Positions 42,062 to 53,239 of a stretch of DNA of 64,000 bases are shown here, in pieces. The DNA is from Vicinamibacterales bacterium (GTDB lineage Bacteria > Acidobacteriota > Vicinamibacteria > Vicinamibacterales > UBA2999): the NCBI GenBank assembly GCA_030680175.1, contig JAUXWO010000036.1, positions 1 to 64,000 of the forward strand, written 5' to 3'. A program made the position numbers and the translations under genes. The first letter of the stretch is position 1; each line of letters opens with the position of its first letter. The notes under the pieces were generated by a model, which was not told the origin of the DNA, did no database searches, and saw only the letters and a program-made list of their open reading frames with translations.

Positions 42062-42295
42062 TTACGCCAGCAGCGCCTTGATGGCGTCGACCGTCGGTAC
42101 CCGCCCCGACACCTTGACCTCGCCGTCCACGACGAGCGCGGGCGTGACCATCACGCCGGAAGCGACGATCGCGTCGAGGTCCGTGACCTTCTCCACCCGG
42201 TACTCGAGTCCGAGCGCCTTCGCCGCTTCCTCGGCGCGTTCCGTCAGCAGGTGGCACTTCGAGCAGCCCATCCCGAGAATCTGCAGCGTCTTCAT
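42062..42295 (-). CDS. Small thioredoxin-fold protein (MTH895/TM0996 type)
   Basis: 77 aa from the ATG at 42295, with GGAGGAG six bases upstream. The redox motif is CSKC (GMGCSKCHLL) at the N-terminal end of the first helix, followed by VMVTPALVVDGEVKVSGRVP, which includes the cis-Pro loop. These mini-thioredoxins accompany COG0701 permeases in arsenic and metal operons and may pass or reduce metalloid substrates. Part of the ars operon. Confidence 0.88.
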   Translation of the reverse strand: MKTLQILGMGCSKCHLLTERAEEAAKALGLEYRVEKVTDLDAIVASGVMVTPALVVDGEVKVSGRVPTVDAIKALLA

Positions 42296-42320
42296 GGGTA
42301 TCTCCTCCACGGTCATGCGA

Positions 42321-43619
<1,299 letters not shown>

Positions 43620-43678
43620 GGCCAGTCCCTCCTGCCTGTCTGACGAGGGAGGACCGGGGTGCGCAGCGCACCGCCTTA

Positions 43679-43703
43679 TATCGTCAATCGTCGATTAACG
43701 ATA
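43679..43703. promoter_or_regulatory. ArsR-type operator of the ars operon
   Basis: TATCGTCAATCG, central T, CGATTAACGATA: 12-bp arms with one mismatch. Located 60-84 bp upstream of the permease start and overlapping a minus-strand -10-like TATAAG (43675-43680). Size, AT-rich ends and position fit an ArsR dimer site. Confidence 0.75.
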
Positions 43704-43738
43704 CTGCCGGGTGCAGCCAATGTCAACGCGCGAATACG

Positions 43739-43795
43739 CGCCCACTCCCCACTCCCCACTCCCCACTCCCCACTACCCACTACCCACTACTACCC
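43739..43795. repeat. CCCCACT tandem repeat
   Basis: About six units of the 8-bp type CCCCACTC changing to CCCACTA. Lies between the ars operon and the stop codon of the UGA-containing redox gene. Related tract inside dnaE2 at 9267-9374. Confidence 0.85.
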
Positions 43796-43801
43796 AGCCG
43801 C

Positions 43802-44845
43802 TCACCGCACAAGCGGCCGGACGTCGAGGGTCCAGGAGAGGGGGACGCGCGTCGGCATGTAGCACACCTCGTCGTCGCACGCCTGGTACTGCAGGCGTCC
43901 GGTGAGCGTCACCGTCTTGAGGGCGGCGAGTTGCTTCTGGGCGGCGGGGGTGGCCGCGATCGTCACGTCCTGCACCAGCCGGAACGGCTTGATGTACACC
44001 TCGACCCGCTCGTCGAGCGGCTTGAAGTGGTAGATCTCCGACGGCGGATACGTCACCGGGTGCGCCGTCAGCCACGGCTGCGGATCGAACTCAATCGACA
44101 CGACCTGGTAGGTGTGCTTCCCCGGCGCGTAGACGTGCATCCCGGCGCCCGGCGTCACCTCGAAGACGATCGAGAACCGGCTGCCCGGCGCGATCACCTC
44201 GTCGGTGGCCCCCGCCGTCACGCTGAGGTGCGGCGTGGACCGCGTCACCGCCGGCCCGCTCCCGACGCTCGCGCTCGTGCGCGCCAGGATGCTCGCCACG
44301 GTGTTGCGCTCCTGGTACGCGGCCTCGAAGAAGCGCGACTTCACGCGCCCGTCGCGCCCGAGGATGAAGGTGCCGGGATGCGGAATGCCGTACGCACGGC
44401 TGTCGGCGGCGACGGTGGCGTTCAGCAGCCCGTACCGCTTGATGATGGCGGACCCCGGGTCCGCGATCAGCGGATAGGTGATGCCCCGCTCCTTCGTGAA
44501 GCGCTGCAGCACCTCCGGCGCGTCATACGTGATGACCGCGAGGCCGAGCCCCTGGGCTTCGAGTTCCTTGTGACGGCGTTGCAGCTCCACGAGCTGCGTC
44601 TTGCAGTACGGTCACCAGTCGGCGGAGCGGTTGAAGACGAGCATCAACCCCTCGCGTCCCATGAGCGACTGCAGCGTCTGCGTGCGGCCGCGTTGATCGG
44701 TCCCACTGAAGTCAGGCACCCGCGCGCCGACCTGCGGCCCGATCTTCTCCACGTCCACGGGCGTCTGCCGGGCCAGCGCGGGCCCACCGCCGGGGCCGAG
44801 GGCCCAGAGCAGCAGGCCCATGATCCACCCAGTGCGCATTCTCAT
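43802..44845 (-). CDS. Selenoprotein: peroxiredoxin-like protein with U-x-x-C motif and DsbD-N-like domain
   Basis: Read as one gene through an in-frame TGA (44614-44612): 77 residues, U78, then 269 residues, 347 aa in all. The signal peptide is GLLLWALGPGGGPALA. An AhpC/TSA-type redoxin domain follows (GARVPDFSGTDQRGRTQTLQ, LMLVFNRSADW), then U-P-Y-C-KTQLVELQ, where relatives have C-P-Y-C. Both sides of the TGA match the same fold without gap or overlap. The redoxin part continues ITYDAPEVLQRF, GTFILGRDGRV. The C-terminal domain (residues about 225-345) resembles the N-terminal domain of DsbD with CDDEVCYMPT. A hairpin at 44581-44597 fits a bacterial SECIS. Probably a periplasmic peroxidase or disulfide reductase. 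The alternative is a nonsense mutation or sequencing error. Confidence 0.85.
44581..44597 (-). promoter_or_regulatory. Candidate bSECIS hairpin
   Basis: GCAGCTC-GTG-GAGCTGC: a perfect 7-bp stem with a GTG loop, starting 14 nt after the UGA codon so that the loop begins 21 nt downstream. It fits the known bacterial SECIS pattern of an apical loop 16-37 nt after UGA with G in one of the first two loop positions. Confidence 0.75.
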
Positions 44846-45013
44846 CGTGATGGCTTACCTCTGGACGCTTGCTACGACATGGGACGCTCGGGCGTTACAT
44901 CTGGCCGCACCGTCGAGCTGGCGCGCTGGCCGCGTAACCACGAGGGGCGTCCGCAGCGTAGCACGAGGTGGCCGTCGAAATAGTTCGGCCGCCCATCTGT
45001 CCTGGAGTCCTAC

Positions 45014-45577
45014 ATGCATCTTCTCCCCTTGACCGCCGCCACCGCCCCCGATGCCTCGAAGCCCATCCTCGAGGGCGCTGCGCGCGCGTTCGGGTTCGTT
45101 CCAAACCTGCTCGGCAACATGGCGCACGCTCCCGCGCTCCTGCAGGCGTACACGGCGGTATCGGCCGCGTTCGATACCACGTCACTCACCGCTGCCGAAC
45201 GGCAGGTCGTCCTGCTCGCGACCAGCGTTCGCAACCAGTGCACGTACTGCGTGGCCGCGCACACCGTGATCGCCGGGATGCAGCAGGTGCCAGGGGATGT
45301 CGTCGAGGCGCTGCGTCGCAGCCAGCCGCTGGCCGACCCGCGGCTGCAGGCGCTCCGACAGTTCGTCGAAGAGATCGTCGAGTCCCGCGGCTGGCCATCG
45401 GTGGCCACCGAGACGGCCTTCTTCGAGGCCGGCTACACCCAGGCGCAGGCCCTCGAGGTCCTCGTCGGCGTGGGGCAGAAGACGCTGTCGAACTACATGA
45501 ACCACATCGCGGGGACGCCGCTCGACAACGCCTTTGCCGATGCCGCATGGTCCCGGGAGGCTACCCCCGCGGACTGA
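45014..45577 (+). CDS. AhpD-like carboxymuconolactone decarboxylase family protein
   Basis: 187 aa. Helical CMD fold with the AhpD redox motif C-x-x-C (NQCTYCVAAHTVIA), including the downstream histidine, and GFVPNLLGNMAHAP near the N-terminus. Members act as alkylhydroperoxidase-type disulfide reductases. Divergent from the UGA-containing peroxiredoxin-like gene (168 bp between starts), a pairing reminiscent of AhpC-AhpD. The motif here has two Cys codons, no UGA. Confidence 0.88.
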   Translation: MHLLPLTAATAPDASKPILEGAARAFGFVPNLLGNMAHAPALLQAYTAVSAAFDTTSLTAAERQVVLLATSVRNQCTYCVAAHTVIAGMQQVPGDVVEALRRSQPLADPRLQALRQFVEEIVESRGWPSVATETAFFEAGYTQAQALEVLVGVGQKTLSNYMNHIAGTPLDNAFADAAWSREATPAD

Positions 45578-45658
45578 TGTGCTTCGGGGCCGGCGGGCGA
45601 GCGACCCGCCGGCCGCCTCCTGGCCGTCCTCGGCACACGGCGGTATACTCAGGCCGCA

Positions 45659-46561
45659 GTGTCGGGACGCGCCTTCCTCCCCGCCCTCGCTGCCGGCGTC
45701 GCCGGCCTCGGCGTCGTGCTGACCGCGGCGCAGCCGGCGAGCACGCCGGATCTCACCGAGACCCTGCAGCGCGCCGGTGACCGCGTGCAGTACTACTTCG
45801 CGCGCGCGCAGAGCCTCGTCTGCACCGAGACCGTGGCGCTGCAGCCCCTGAGCCTGGGCTTCTCCCCGAACGGACGCCCGCGCACGGTCGAGTCGGAGCT
45901 TCGCCTCTCGTGGGATCCCGAGGCCGAGACGGACACGCCCCTCGAAGCGTCCACGGTGCGCCACGTCGTCAAGGTCAACGGCCACCCGCCGCGCGACGAC
46001 GACTTCAACAGCTGCACGACCCCCGAGCAGCAGGCGACCGAGACCCAGCCGCTGTCGATGCTGCTGCCGCAGCGCCGCGACGAATACGAGTTCAGGCTGT
46101 CGGGACGTGCGCGCGAGGACGGGCGGGCGGCGCTGCTCGTCGACTACCGGATGAAGGCGCGCCCAACGGTGGAGGTCGCCCTGGTCGACGGCAAGGACGA
46201 CTGCATCAGCTACGACATCCAGGGCGGCATGCGCGGACGGCTCTGGATCGACGCCGAGAGCTACGAGGTCCTCCGGCTCGATCGCGGCCTGGCGGGCCAG
46301 GTGGACTTCCGCCTGCCGTGGCGCGCCGCGCGCCATGCGCCCGAGCGCGCCCTCTGGACGGTCGAGCGGCTGGACACGTCGATCCGCTTCAAGGCCGTGC
46401 GCTTCAGCGACCCTGACGAGACGCTGATCCTCCCCGTCTCGTCGCTCGGCCTGCAGGTCACCCGCGGCGCGGGCACGCCGCGTCTCCGCACGACGACGCA
46501 CTACACGGACTACCGCCGCTTCCTGACGGCGGGCCGCGTGGTCCCGCCGGCGTCTGAGTGA
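45659..46561 (+). CDS. Secreted hypothetical protein
   Basis: 300 aa from a GTG. Signal peptide (LPALAAGVAGLGVVLTAAQPA). The mature part begins YYFARAQSLVCTETV, followed by beta-rich sequence: ESELRLSWDPEAE, EYEFRLSGRAREDGRAALLV, GRLWIDAESYEVLRLDRGL. It looks like an outer-membrane-associated LolA/LppX-like beta scaffold or its relatives, common among Acidobacteriota secreted proteins. No catalytic motif and no recognised family; two cysteine-containing loops may form a disulfide. Confidence 0.68.
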   Translation: MSGRAFLPALAAGVAGLGVVLTAAQPASTPDLTETLQRAGDRVQYYFARAQSLVCTETVALQPLSLGFSPNGRPRTVESELRLSWDPEAETDTPLEASTVRHVVKVNGHPPRDDDFNSCTTPEQQATETQPLSMLLPQRRDEYEFRLSGRAREDGRAALLVDYRMKARPTVEVALVDGKDDCISYDIQGGMRGRLWIDAESYEVLRLDRGLAGQVDFRLPWRAARHAPERALWTVERLDTSIRFKAVRFSDPDETLILPVSSLGLQVTRGAGTPRLRTTTHYTDYRRFLTAGRVVPPASE

Positions 46562-46786
46562 CGGATCCGGCGCCGCCGGCCCGCCGCTCCCGGACCCGCG
46601 GGCCACCCCGTCCCGCCCCGCCGTCACGACCGTGGCGCCGCATCGATTGATCGAGGACGCGCATGGCCTGCAACAGTCGGCGCCCACCCGGGACAGTGCG
46701 CCGGAGCGGCGCCGTCTGCGACGATCTGGTACGGTGCGTGTGGCACGGCGGCGGACGCGTTCGCGTCGCTGCCCGAATGAGGACCC
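46562..46786. other. Gap before the FAD reductase gene
   Basis: 225 bp, very GC-rich. I see no repeat, convincing promoter or RNA gene; a short frame inside it is not credible as a gene. Confidence 0.4.
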
Positions 46787-48328
46787 ATGAACGACGAGGA
46801 CCGCGGCCACGCCGCCGCGCTGCCGCAGGCGCTGCCGCTCGATGATCACAACCGGCGCTGGCTGGCGCACACGCACCCGGCCGGCTGGACGAACCCCACC
46901 CCGCAGGGGCGCTACAACCTCGTCGTGGTCGGGGCCGGCACCGCCGGGCTGGTGACGGCCGCCGGGGCCGCAGGCCTCGGGGCCAGGGTCGCCCTCATCG
47001 AGCGCGACCTGCTGGGCGGCGACTGTCTCAACGTCGGCTGTGTGCCGTCGAAGGCGCTGATCCGCTCGGCGCGTGCCGCCGCCGACGTCCGTGACGCGGC
47101 CCGGTTCGGGGTGCGGGTGCCGCCGGGCGTGGAGGTCGACTTTCCGGCCGTCATGGCACGAATGCGGCGCCTCCGCGCCGGTATCAGCCCGCACGACTCG
47201 GCCGCCCGCTTCCGCGATCTCGGCATCGACGTGTTTCTCGGGTCCGCGCGCTTCACCAGTCCGCACACGGTCGAGGTCGGCGGGCAGACGCTCCGCTACA
47301 CCCGCGCGTGCATCGCCACGGGCGCGCGCGCCAGTGCCCCCTCGATTCCCGGCCTCAGCGACGTCGCGTACCTGACCAACGAGACGGTCTTCAGCCTCAC
47401 GGCGCTGCCGCGCCGGCTGGCGGTCATCGGCGCCGGCCCGATCGGCTGCGAACTTGCGCAGGCGTTCGCCCGCTTCGGCAGCGAGGTCTTCCTGGTGGAA
47501 GCCCAGCACGGGGTCTTGCCGGCGGAAGATCCCGGGGCCGCCGCCCTGGTGAAACAGGCGCTCGAACGCGACGGCGTCCGCGTCCTGTGCTGCGGCCAGA
47601 ACCTGCAGATCCGCGGGACCGCCGGCGGGCCCCAGCTGAGCGTGGACAGTCACGCGGGGCACTACGACGTGACCGTGGATCAGATTCTGGTGGGCACCGG
47701 CCGGACGCCGAACGTCGACGGCCTCGGCCTCGAGGCGGCGGGCGTGGCCTTCGACCGGCATGGCGTCACCGTCAACGACTTCCTCCAGACGAGCCAGACG
47801 CACATCTACGCCGCCGGTGACGTCTGCTCCCGGTTCAAGTTCACGCACGCCGCCGACGCCATGGCACGCATCGTCATTCAGAACGCGCTCTTCTTCGGGC
47901 GCAAGCGGACCAGTGCGCTGATCATGCCGTGGTGCACGTACACGGATCCTGAAGTGGCGCACGTGGGGCTGTACCCGAAGGACGCCGAGGCACAAGGCCT
48001 GGCCATCGACACCTACACTATCGAGCATGCGAAGGGCGATCGGGCGATGCTCGATGGCGAGAGCGAGGGCTTTCTCAAGGTGCACACGCGGAAGGGGAAG
48101 GATGCGATCGTCGGCGCGACGATCGTCGCGCGCCATGCGGGCGACTTGATCAGCGAGATCGGTGTGGCGATGACCGCGGGTGCGGGCCTGGCGTCCCTCG
48201 CCGCCACAATCCACCCATATCCCACGCAGGCCGAGATCATCAAGAAGGCGGGCGACGCGTACAGCCGCACGCGCCTGACGCCCCGCGTCAAGCGGCTGTT
48301 CGAACAGATCCTCCGCTGGCGCCGCTGA
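46787..48328 (+). CDS. FAD-dependent pyridine nucleotide-disulfide reductase (mercuric-reductase-like)
   Basis: 513 aa. FAD site VVVGAGTAGLVTAAGAAGLG, the redox-active disulfide GGDCLNVGCVPSKALI, NAD(P) site RLAVIGAGPIGCELAQAFAR, second FAD motif IYAAGDVC, and the dimer-interface HPYPTQAE near the C-terminus. Related to MerA and dihydrolipoamide dehydrogenase, but it lacks the N-terminal HMA domain and the C-terminal vicinal cysteines of true mercuric reductases, so Hg(II) reduction is doubtful. It has an unusual 40-residue N-terminal extension. Substrate unknown. Confidence 0.88.
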   Translation: MNDEDRGHAAALPQALPLDDHNRRWLAHTHPAGWTNPTPQGRYNLVVVGAGTAGLVTAAGAAGLGARVALIERDLLGGDCLNVGCVPSKALIRSARAAADVRDAARFGVRVPPGVEVDFPAVMARMRRLRAGISPHDSAARFRDLGIDVFLGSARFTSPHTVEVGGQTLRYTRACIATGARASAPSIPGLSDVAYLTNETVFSLTALPRRLAVIGAGPIGCELAQAFARFGSEVFLVEAQHGVLPAEDPGAAALVKQALERDGVRVLCCGQNLQIRGTAGGPQLSVDSHAGHYDVTVDQILVGTGRTPNVDGLGLEAAGVAFDRHGVTVNDFLQTSQTHIYAAGDVCSRFKFTHAADAMARIVIQNALFFGRKRTSALIMPWCTYTDPEVAHVGLYPKDAEAQGLAIDTYTIEHAKGDRAMLDGESEGFLKVHTRKGKDAIVGATIVARHAGDLISEIGVAMTAGAGLASLAATIHPYPTQAEIIKKAGDAYSRTRLTPRVKRLFEQILRWRR

Positions 48329-48511
48329 GCCGGGGCACCCGAATCGGGCATTGTTGATTCGCGTGTAGCGCTTCCCGGACTTCTCGGACTGTACACGGTC
48401 GGTGTGCGGCCCTCTGCGCCACGACGCCCTCGCGGCCCGGCACGTTCACCGGGTGGGTCGGGGCCTCTCGTCGCAGCGTACCCTCGACCAGGAACAGCAA
48501 GGTAGCCCACT

Positions 48512-50596
48512 GTGACATCCACGGCCGCCCCCCTCGCCCCCCTGGCCATCAACACCATCCGCACCCTGGCGATCGACGCCGTCCAGGCCGCCAACTCCGG
48601 ACACCCCGGCACGGCGATGGCCATGGCGCCGGTCGTCTACACGCTCTGGCAGCAGGTCCTGCGTTTCGATCCGGACGACCCCATCTGGCCCAACCGCGAC
48701 CGGTTCGTGCTCTCGATCGGCCACGCATCGACGCTACTCTACTCGCTGCTCCACCTGACCGGCGTCAAGGCCGTCAATGCCGAGTACGAGCGGCTCGGGG
48801 CGCCCTCCGTGACGCTGGACGACCTCAAGGCGTTCCGACAGCTCGAGAGCCGGTGCCCGGGCCACCCGGAGTACCGCTGGACCTCCGGCGTCGAGACGAC
48901 GACCGGCCCGCTCGGACAGGGCGTGGCCACCAGCGTCGGCATGGCCATGGCCAGCCGGTGGATGGCGGCCCACTTCAACCGGCCCGGCTTCGACCTGTTC
49001 GGCTACGACGTGTATGCCCTCGCCGGCGACGGCTGCATGATGGAGGGCGTCTCGAGCGAGGCGGCCTCACTCGCCGGCCACCTGAAGCTCGACAATCTCT
49101 GCTGGATCTACGACAGCAACCGCATCACCATCGAAGGCTCCACCGCACTGGCGTTCACCGAGGATGTCGGGGCGCGCTTTGCCGCCTACGGCTGGCAGGT
49201 CGTGCGCGTGGAGGATGCCAACGATCTGGAGCAGCTGGCCGCGGCGTTCGGCGCGTTCAAAGCGTGCGGGGACCGGCCCACCCTCATCATCGTGGACAGC
49301 CACATCGGGTACGGGTCGCCGCACAAGCAGGACACGGCCGCCGCGCACGGGGAGCCGCTTGGCGAGGACGAGATCCGTCTGGTGAAGCGGTACTACGGCT
49401 GGCCTGAGGACGCGCGGTTCCTGGTGCCGGAGGGGGTGCGTGAGCACTTCGCCGGAGGGTTCGGCGCGCGCGGGCGCGCGTTGCGCCAGGCGTGGATGTC
49501 GCGCTTCGAGGCGTACCGCGGCGAGCACCCCGCCCTGGCCGACGCGCTGTACCGGATGCAGCACCGCGAACTCCCGGAGGGCTGGGATGCCGACCTGCCG
49601 GTGTTCCCGGCGGGCCCCAAGGGCGTGTCCGGTCGCGATGCCTCGGCAACGGTCCTCAATGCGATCGCGCCGCGTGTGCCCTGGCTCGTCGGCGGCTCGG
49701 CGGATCTGACACCGTCGACCAAGACCAGGCTCACCGGGCCCGAGGCGGGCGACATCGCCGCCGGCGCGTGGCACGGCCGCAACGTGCACTTCGGCGTGCG
49801 CGAGCACGCCATGGGCGCCATCCTCAACGGCCTGTCGCTGTCGAAGCTGCGGCCATTCGGCTCGGGGTTTCTGATCTTCAGCGACTACGCCCGTCCGGCG
49901 ATCCGTCTCGGCGCGCTCATGGAGATCCCCGTCATCCACATCTTCACGCACGATTCGATCGGGGTCGGTGAAGACGGACCGACCCACCAGCCGGTCGAAC
50001 AGCTCGCCGCGCTGCGCTCGACACCGGGCCTCATCACGCTGCGCCCGGCCGACGCGAACGAGGTCGCGGAAGCCTGGCGCGTCATCATGGCGCTGCGCCA
50101 CGTGCCGGTGGCCCTGATCCTCAGCCGCCAGAACCTGCCCACCATCGACCGCCAGCGGTTTGCGCCCGCCTCGGGACTCGCGCGTGGCGGTTACGTGCTG
50201 GCGGACACCCCCGACGGCCGGCCCGAGGTCCTGATCCTCGCCACCGGCAGCGAAGTCGCGCTCGCCCTCGACGCCTTCGAGCAGCTCGCGCGCGAGGGGG
50301 TGGCTGCCCGCGTCGTCAGCCTGCCCTCGTGGGAGCTCTTCGAGCAGCAGCCCGCCGCCTATCGCGACGCGGTGCTGCCGCGGCGCGTGACCGCCCGCGT
50401 GGCCATCGAGCAGGCCTCGACCTTCGGCTGGGAGCGGTACACCGGCCGCGACGGCGCCGTCGTGGGCATGCGGACGTTCGGCGCCTCGGCGCCGCTCAAG
50501 GCGCTGCAGACGAAGTTCGGCTTCACCGCTGAACACGTGATGCAGACCGTTCGGGACACGCTGGCCCACGCACGCCGCCCGAAGACGCTCCCATGA
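48512..50596 (+). CDS. tkt: Transketolase
   Basis: 694 aa from a GTG. ThDP enzyme of the non-oxidative pentose phosphate pathway. [20 protein letters not shown] opens the protein; the ThDP-binding [20 protein letters not shown], the [14 protein letters not shown] loop, GREHAM-like [14 protein letters not shown] and [16 protein letters not shown] are all intact. First of three sugar-phosphate genes in a row (tkt, gnd, zwf), so a carbohydrate oxidation operon or cluster is likely. Confidence 0.95.
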   Translation: MTSTAAPLAPLAINTIRTLAIDAVQAANSGHPGTAMAMAPVVYTLWQQVLRFDPDDPIWPNRDRFVLSIGHASTLLYSLLHLTGVKAVNAEYERLGAPSVTLDDLKAFRQLESRCPGHPEYRWTSGVETTTGPLGQGVATSVGMAMASRWMAAHFNRPGFDLFGYDVYALAGDGCMMEGVSSEAASLAGHLKLDNLCWIYDSNRITIEGSTALAFTEDVGARFAAYGWQVVRVEDANDLEQLAAAFGAFKACGDRPTLIIVDSHIGYGSPHKQDTAAAHGEPLGEDEIRLVKRYYGWPEDARFLVPEGVREHFAGGFGARGRALRQAWMSRFEAYRGEHPALADALYRMQHRELPEGWDADLPVFPAGPKGVSGRDASATVLNAIAPRVPWLVGGSADLTPSTKTRLTGPEAGDIAAGAWHGRNVHFGVREHAMGAILNGLSLSKLRPFGSGFLIFSDYARPAIRLGALMEIPVIHIFTHDSIGVGEDGPTHQPVEQLAALRSTPGLITLRPADANEVAEAWRVIMALRHVPVALILSRQNLPTIDRQRFAPASGLARGGYVLADTPDGRPEVLILATGSEVALALDAFEQLAREGVAARVVSLPSWELFEQQPAAYRDAVLPRRVTARVAIEQASTFGWERYTGRDGAVVGMRTFGASAPLKALQTKFGFTAEHVMQTVRDTLAHARRPKTLP

Positions 50597-50711
50597 GCGC
50601 GCCGGGGACGCGCGACGGGCCGTGCCGGCCGACCGGCGGAGCCTCGCACTCGGCGGACATCACGACGGCATGCGCGACCAGGCGGCGGACTCCCGCCCGC
50701 GGAGAACCACG

Positions 50712-51695
50712 ATGCAGATTGGCATGATCGGACTCGGCCGCATGGGCGGCAACATGGCGCGGCGATTGATGCGCGGCGGCCATGCGGTGGTGGTACACGA
50801 TCGGGATCCGGAGGCCATTGCCGCCCTGGCCGCTGACGGTGCCACAGGCGCGGCGTCCCTCGACGACTTCGTGCGGGCCCTCCAGCCGCCGCGGGCCGCG
50901 TGGCTCATGGTGCCAGCGGGCGACCCGACCGACGGCCTGGTCCGGGATCTCGCGGAGCGCTTCGAGCACGGGGACACAATCATCGACGGCGGCAACTCCC
51001 ACTACACGGACGACGTGCGGCGCGCCCTGGCACTGCGGGCACGGGGAGTGCACTACGTGGATGCCGGCACGAGCGGCGGCGTGTGGGGCCTCGCGCGCGG
51101 CTACTCGCTCATGATCGGCGGTCCGCCCGAGGCGGTGGCCCGCCTGGAACCGATCTTCCAGACGCTCGCACCGGGCGACGACGGGCTGCCGCCCACCGCC
51201 GGGCGCACGGGCGGCACCGCCGACCGGGGCTACCTGCACTGCGGGCCGGCCGGGGCCGGACACTTCGTCAAGATGGTGCACAACGGCATCGAGTACGGCC
51301 TCATGCAGGCCTATGCGGAAGGGTTCGATCTGCTGCGTCACGCCGGCACGTTGCAACAGCCGCCCGGCTTCGAGTACGCCTTCGACCTGCCGGACGTGGC
51401 GGAGGTGTGGCGCCACGGCAGCGTGGTGGGGTCGTGGCTGCTCGATCTGACGGCCGAGGCGCTGGCCGAGAACCCCGACCTCTCGAACTACTCGGGCGTC
51501 GTGCAGGACTCGGGTGAGGGACGCTGGACGATCGAGACAGCCATGGACGAAGCCGTGCCCGTCCACGTGCTCGCCGCCGCGCTGTTCGCGCGGTTCCGAT
51601 CCCGGCAACAGCAGACGTTCGCCGACCAGGTGCTGTCGGCGATGCGCTTCAAGTTCGGCGGCCACGTCGAACCCGGCAAGGAGTCGAAGGCGTGA
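50712..51695 (+). CDS. gnd: 6-phosphogluconate dehydrogenase (decarboxylating)
   Basis: 327 aa from the ATG at 50712, which has GGAG seven bases upstream; an in-frame ATG at 50622 lies in front. The short type (about 300-330 aa) rather than the 470-aa E. coli type. NAD(P) site [19 protein letters not shown], substrate motif [21 protein letters not shown], catalytic-Lys helix [20 protein letters not shown]. Makes ribulose-5-phosphate and CO2 from 6-phosphogluconate; the short type is often NAD-linked. Its stop overlaps the zwf start (GTGA). Confidence 0.93.
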   Translation: MQIGMIGLGRMGGNMARRLMRGGHAVVVHDRDPEAIAALAADGATGAASLDDFVRALQPPRAAWLMVPAGDPTDGLVRDLAERFEHGDTIIDGGNSHYTDDVRRALALRARGVHYVDAGTSGGVWGLARGYSLMIGGPPEAVARLEPIFQTLAPGDDGLPPTAGRTGGTADRGYLHCGPAGAGHFVKMVHNGIEYGLMQAYAEGFDLLRHAGTLQQPPGFEYAFDLPDVAEVWRHGSVVGSWLLDLTAEALAENPDLSNYSGVVQDSGEGRWTIETAMDEAVPVHVLAAALFARFRSRQQQTFADQVLSAMRFKFGGHVEPGKESKA

Positions 51696-53233
51696 GCGGA
51701 CACCGCCGATCCCCGCAGCCCGCCATTGCGCTGCCCACGCCGCGCACGGCCGACCCGGCGACGCTCGTCATCTTCGGCGCCACCGGCGACCTGGCGAAGC
51801 GGAAGCTGCTGCCGGCGCTCTACCATCTGGCCGTGCGCCACGCGCTTCCGGACGCGTTCACGGTGGTCGCGGTCGGCCGGACGCCGATGACCGACGAGGC
51901 GTACCGCGACAAGGTCAGCGCCGACCTCGACCGGTTTGCGGAGGGACCGCGCGACGAGGCGCGGTGGGCGTGGTTCGCCCGCCGCCTGCACTACGTCTGC
52001 GCGCCGCTCGAGGACGCCGAGAGCGCCCGCGCACTGGCCACACGCCTGGAGGCGATCGACGCGGGCCACGCCGGCCCGGTGGGCCGGGTGTACTACTTCG
52101 CCACGCCGCCGAGCGCGATGGCCGGCATCGTCCAGCGGCTCGGGAGCGAAGGCCTGCTGGTGGACACCGCGGAGCGGCCGCGCCGGGTGATCGTCGAGAA
52201 GCCCTTCGGCTACGACCTCGCGTCGGCCCGCACGCTCAACCACGAGCTGGGGCAGGTCCTCGCGGAACGCCAGATCTACCGCATCGATCACTACCTCGGC
52301 AAGGAGACCGTGCAGAACCTGATGGCGTTCCGCTTCGCCAACGGCATCTTCGAGCCGATCTGGAACCGGCGGTACGTCGATCATGTGCAGATCACGGTCG
52401 CGGAAACCGTGGGGGTCGAGGGCCGCGGCGGGTACTACGACGAGGCCGGCGCGCTCCGCGACATGGTGCAGAACCACCTGTTCCAGTTACTGGCGCTCAC
52501 CGCGATGGAGCCGCCCATCTCGTTCCGCGCCGACGACGTGCGCGATGAGCGCGTGCGCGTGCTTCACGCGATTCACCTGTGCACGCCCGACGAGGTGCGC
52601 CAGAGCGTTGTCCGCGGCCAGTACACCGCGGGCGCGAGTCACAACACCGCCGTGCCGGGGTACCGCGAGGAGCCGAAGGTGCCGCCTGCATCCACCACCG
52701 AGACGTTCGTCGCCTTGAAGCTGATGATCGAGAACTGGCGATGGGCCGAGGTGCCGTTCTACCTCCGGACGGGCAAACGCCTGCCGGCGCGTGTGTCGGA
52801 GATCGCGGTGCAGTTCAGGCGCGCGCCGCTGAAGCTGTTCAAGGGCGCCCAGGCCGGCACGCTCGACCCGAATCTCCTCGTCGTGCGGATTCAGCCAGAC
52901 GAGGGGATTTCGCTGCGCTTCCAGGCCAAGATTCCCGGCGCGCCGGTGCGCCTCGGCAATGTGGACATGGCGTTCAATTACACGGACTACTTCGCGGCCG
53001 CGCCGGCGAATGGGTACGAGACGCTGCTGTACGACTGCATGAACGGCGACCCCACGCTCTTCCACCGCGCCGACATGGTGGAGGCCGGCTGGGACGTCGT
53101 CGCGCCGATTCTCGAGGTCGTCGCGGCATCGCCGGACGCCCTGCTGCACGAGTATCCGGCCGGCCGTTGGGGCCCGGCCGAGGCCGACGCTCTGATCGCG
53201 CGCGACGGCCGGGCGTGGAGGAACAGCGAGTAG
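51692..53233 (+). CDS. zwf: Glucose-6-phosphate 1-dehydrogenase
   Basis: 513 aa from a GTG (AAGGAG eight bases upstream), overlapping gnd by 4 bp. NADP motif [21 protein letters not shown], substrate motif [20 protein letters not shown] with the catalytic His-containing IDHYLGKE, and the C-terminal [19 protein letters not shown]. First step of the oxidative pentose phosphate pathway, so gnd and zwf make pathway neighbours in reverse order. Converges with the debranching gene, 6 bp apart. Confidence 0.95.
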   Translation: MSGHRRSPQPAIALPTPRTADPATLVIFGATGDLAKRKLLPALYHLAVRHALPDAFTVVAVGRTPMTDEAYRDKVSADLDRFAEGPRDEARWAWFARRLHYVCAPLEDAESARALATRLEAIDAGHAGPVGRVYYFATPPSAMAGIVQRLGSEGLLVDTAERPRRVIVEKPFGYDLASARTLNHELGQVLAERQIYRIDHYLGKETVQNLMAFRFANGIFEPIWNRRYVDHVQITVAETVGVEGRGGYYDEAGALRDMVQNHLFQLLALTAMEPPISFRADDVRDERVRVLHAIHLCTPDEVRQSVVRGQYTAGASHNTAVPGYREEPKVPPASTTETFVALKLMIENWRWAEVPFYLRTGKRLPARVSEIAVQFRRAPLKLFKGAQAGTLDPNLLVVRIQPDEGISLRFQAKIPGAPVRLGNVDMAFNYTDYFAAAPANGYETLLYDCMNGDPTLFHRADMVEAGWDVVAPILEVVAASPDALLHEYPAGRWGPAEADALIARDGRAWRNSE

Positions 53234-53239
53234 TCGCGG

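Noticed and set aside
43739-43795. CRISPR-like or origin-like array
   Set aside because: Units are about 8 bp with no spacers; no cas genes, dnaA or iteron context. The heptanucleotide arrays were rejected as CRISPR for the same reason.
43802-44590. Reading the downstream part of the redoxin gene as a separate gene from a GTG
   Set aside because: It would begin in the middle of the redoxin fold right after the catalytic motif, and both halves fit one domain; Sec readthrough is a better explanation.
46663-46845. A 60-codon plus-strand frame before the FAD reductase gene
   Set aside because: Overlaps the start of the reductase in another frame, has no ribosome site and no conserved feature.
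45182-48214. A 1010-codon open frame on the minus strand
   Set aside because: Antisense to the AhpD-like, secreted hypothetical and FAD reductase genes, Arg/His-rich and without motifs; a GC-driven shadow.
46787-48328. True mercuric reductase
   Set aside because: Lacks the HMA domain and the C-terminal vicinal cysteines, and no mer genes are nearby.
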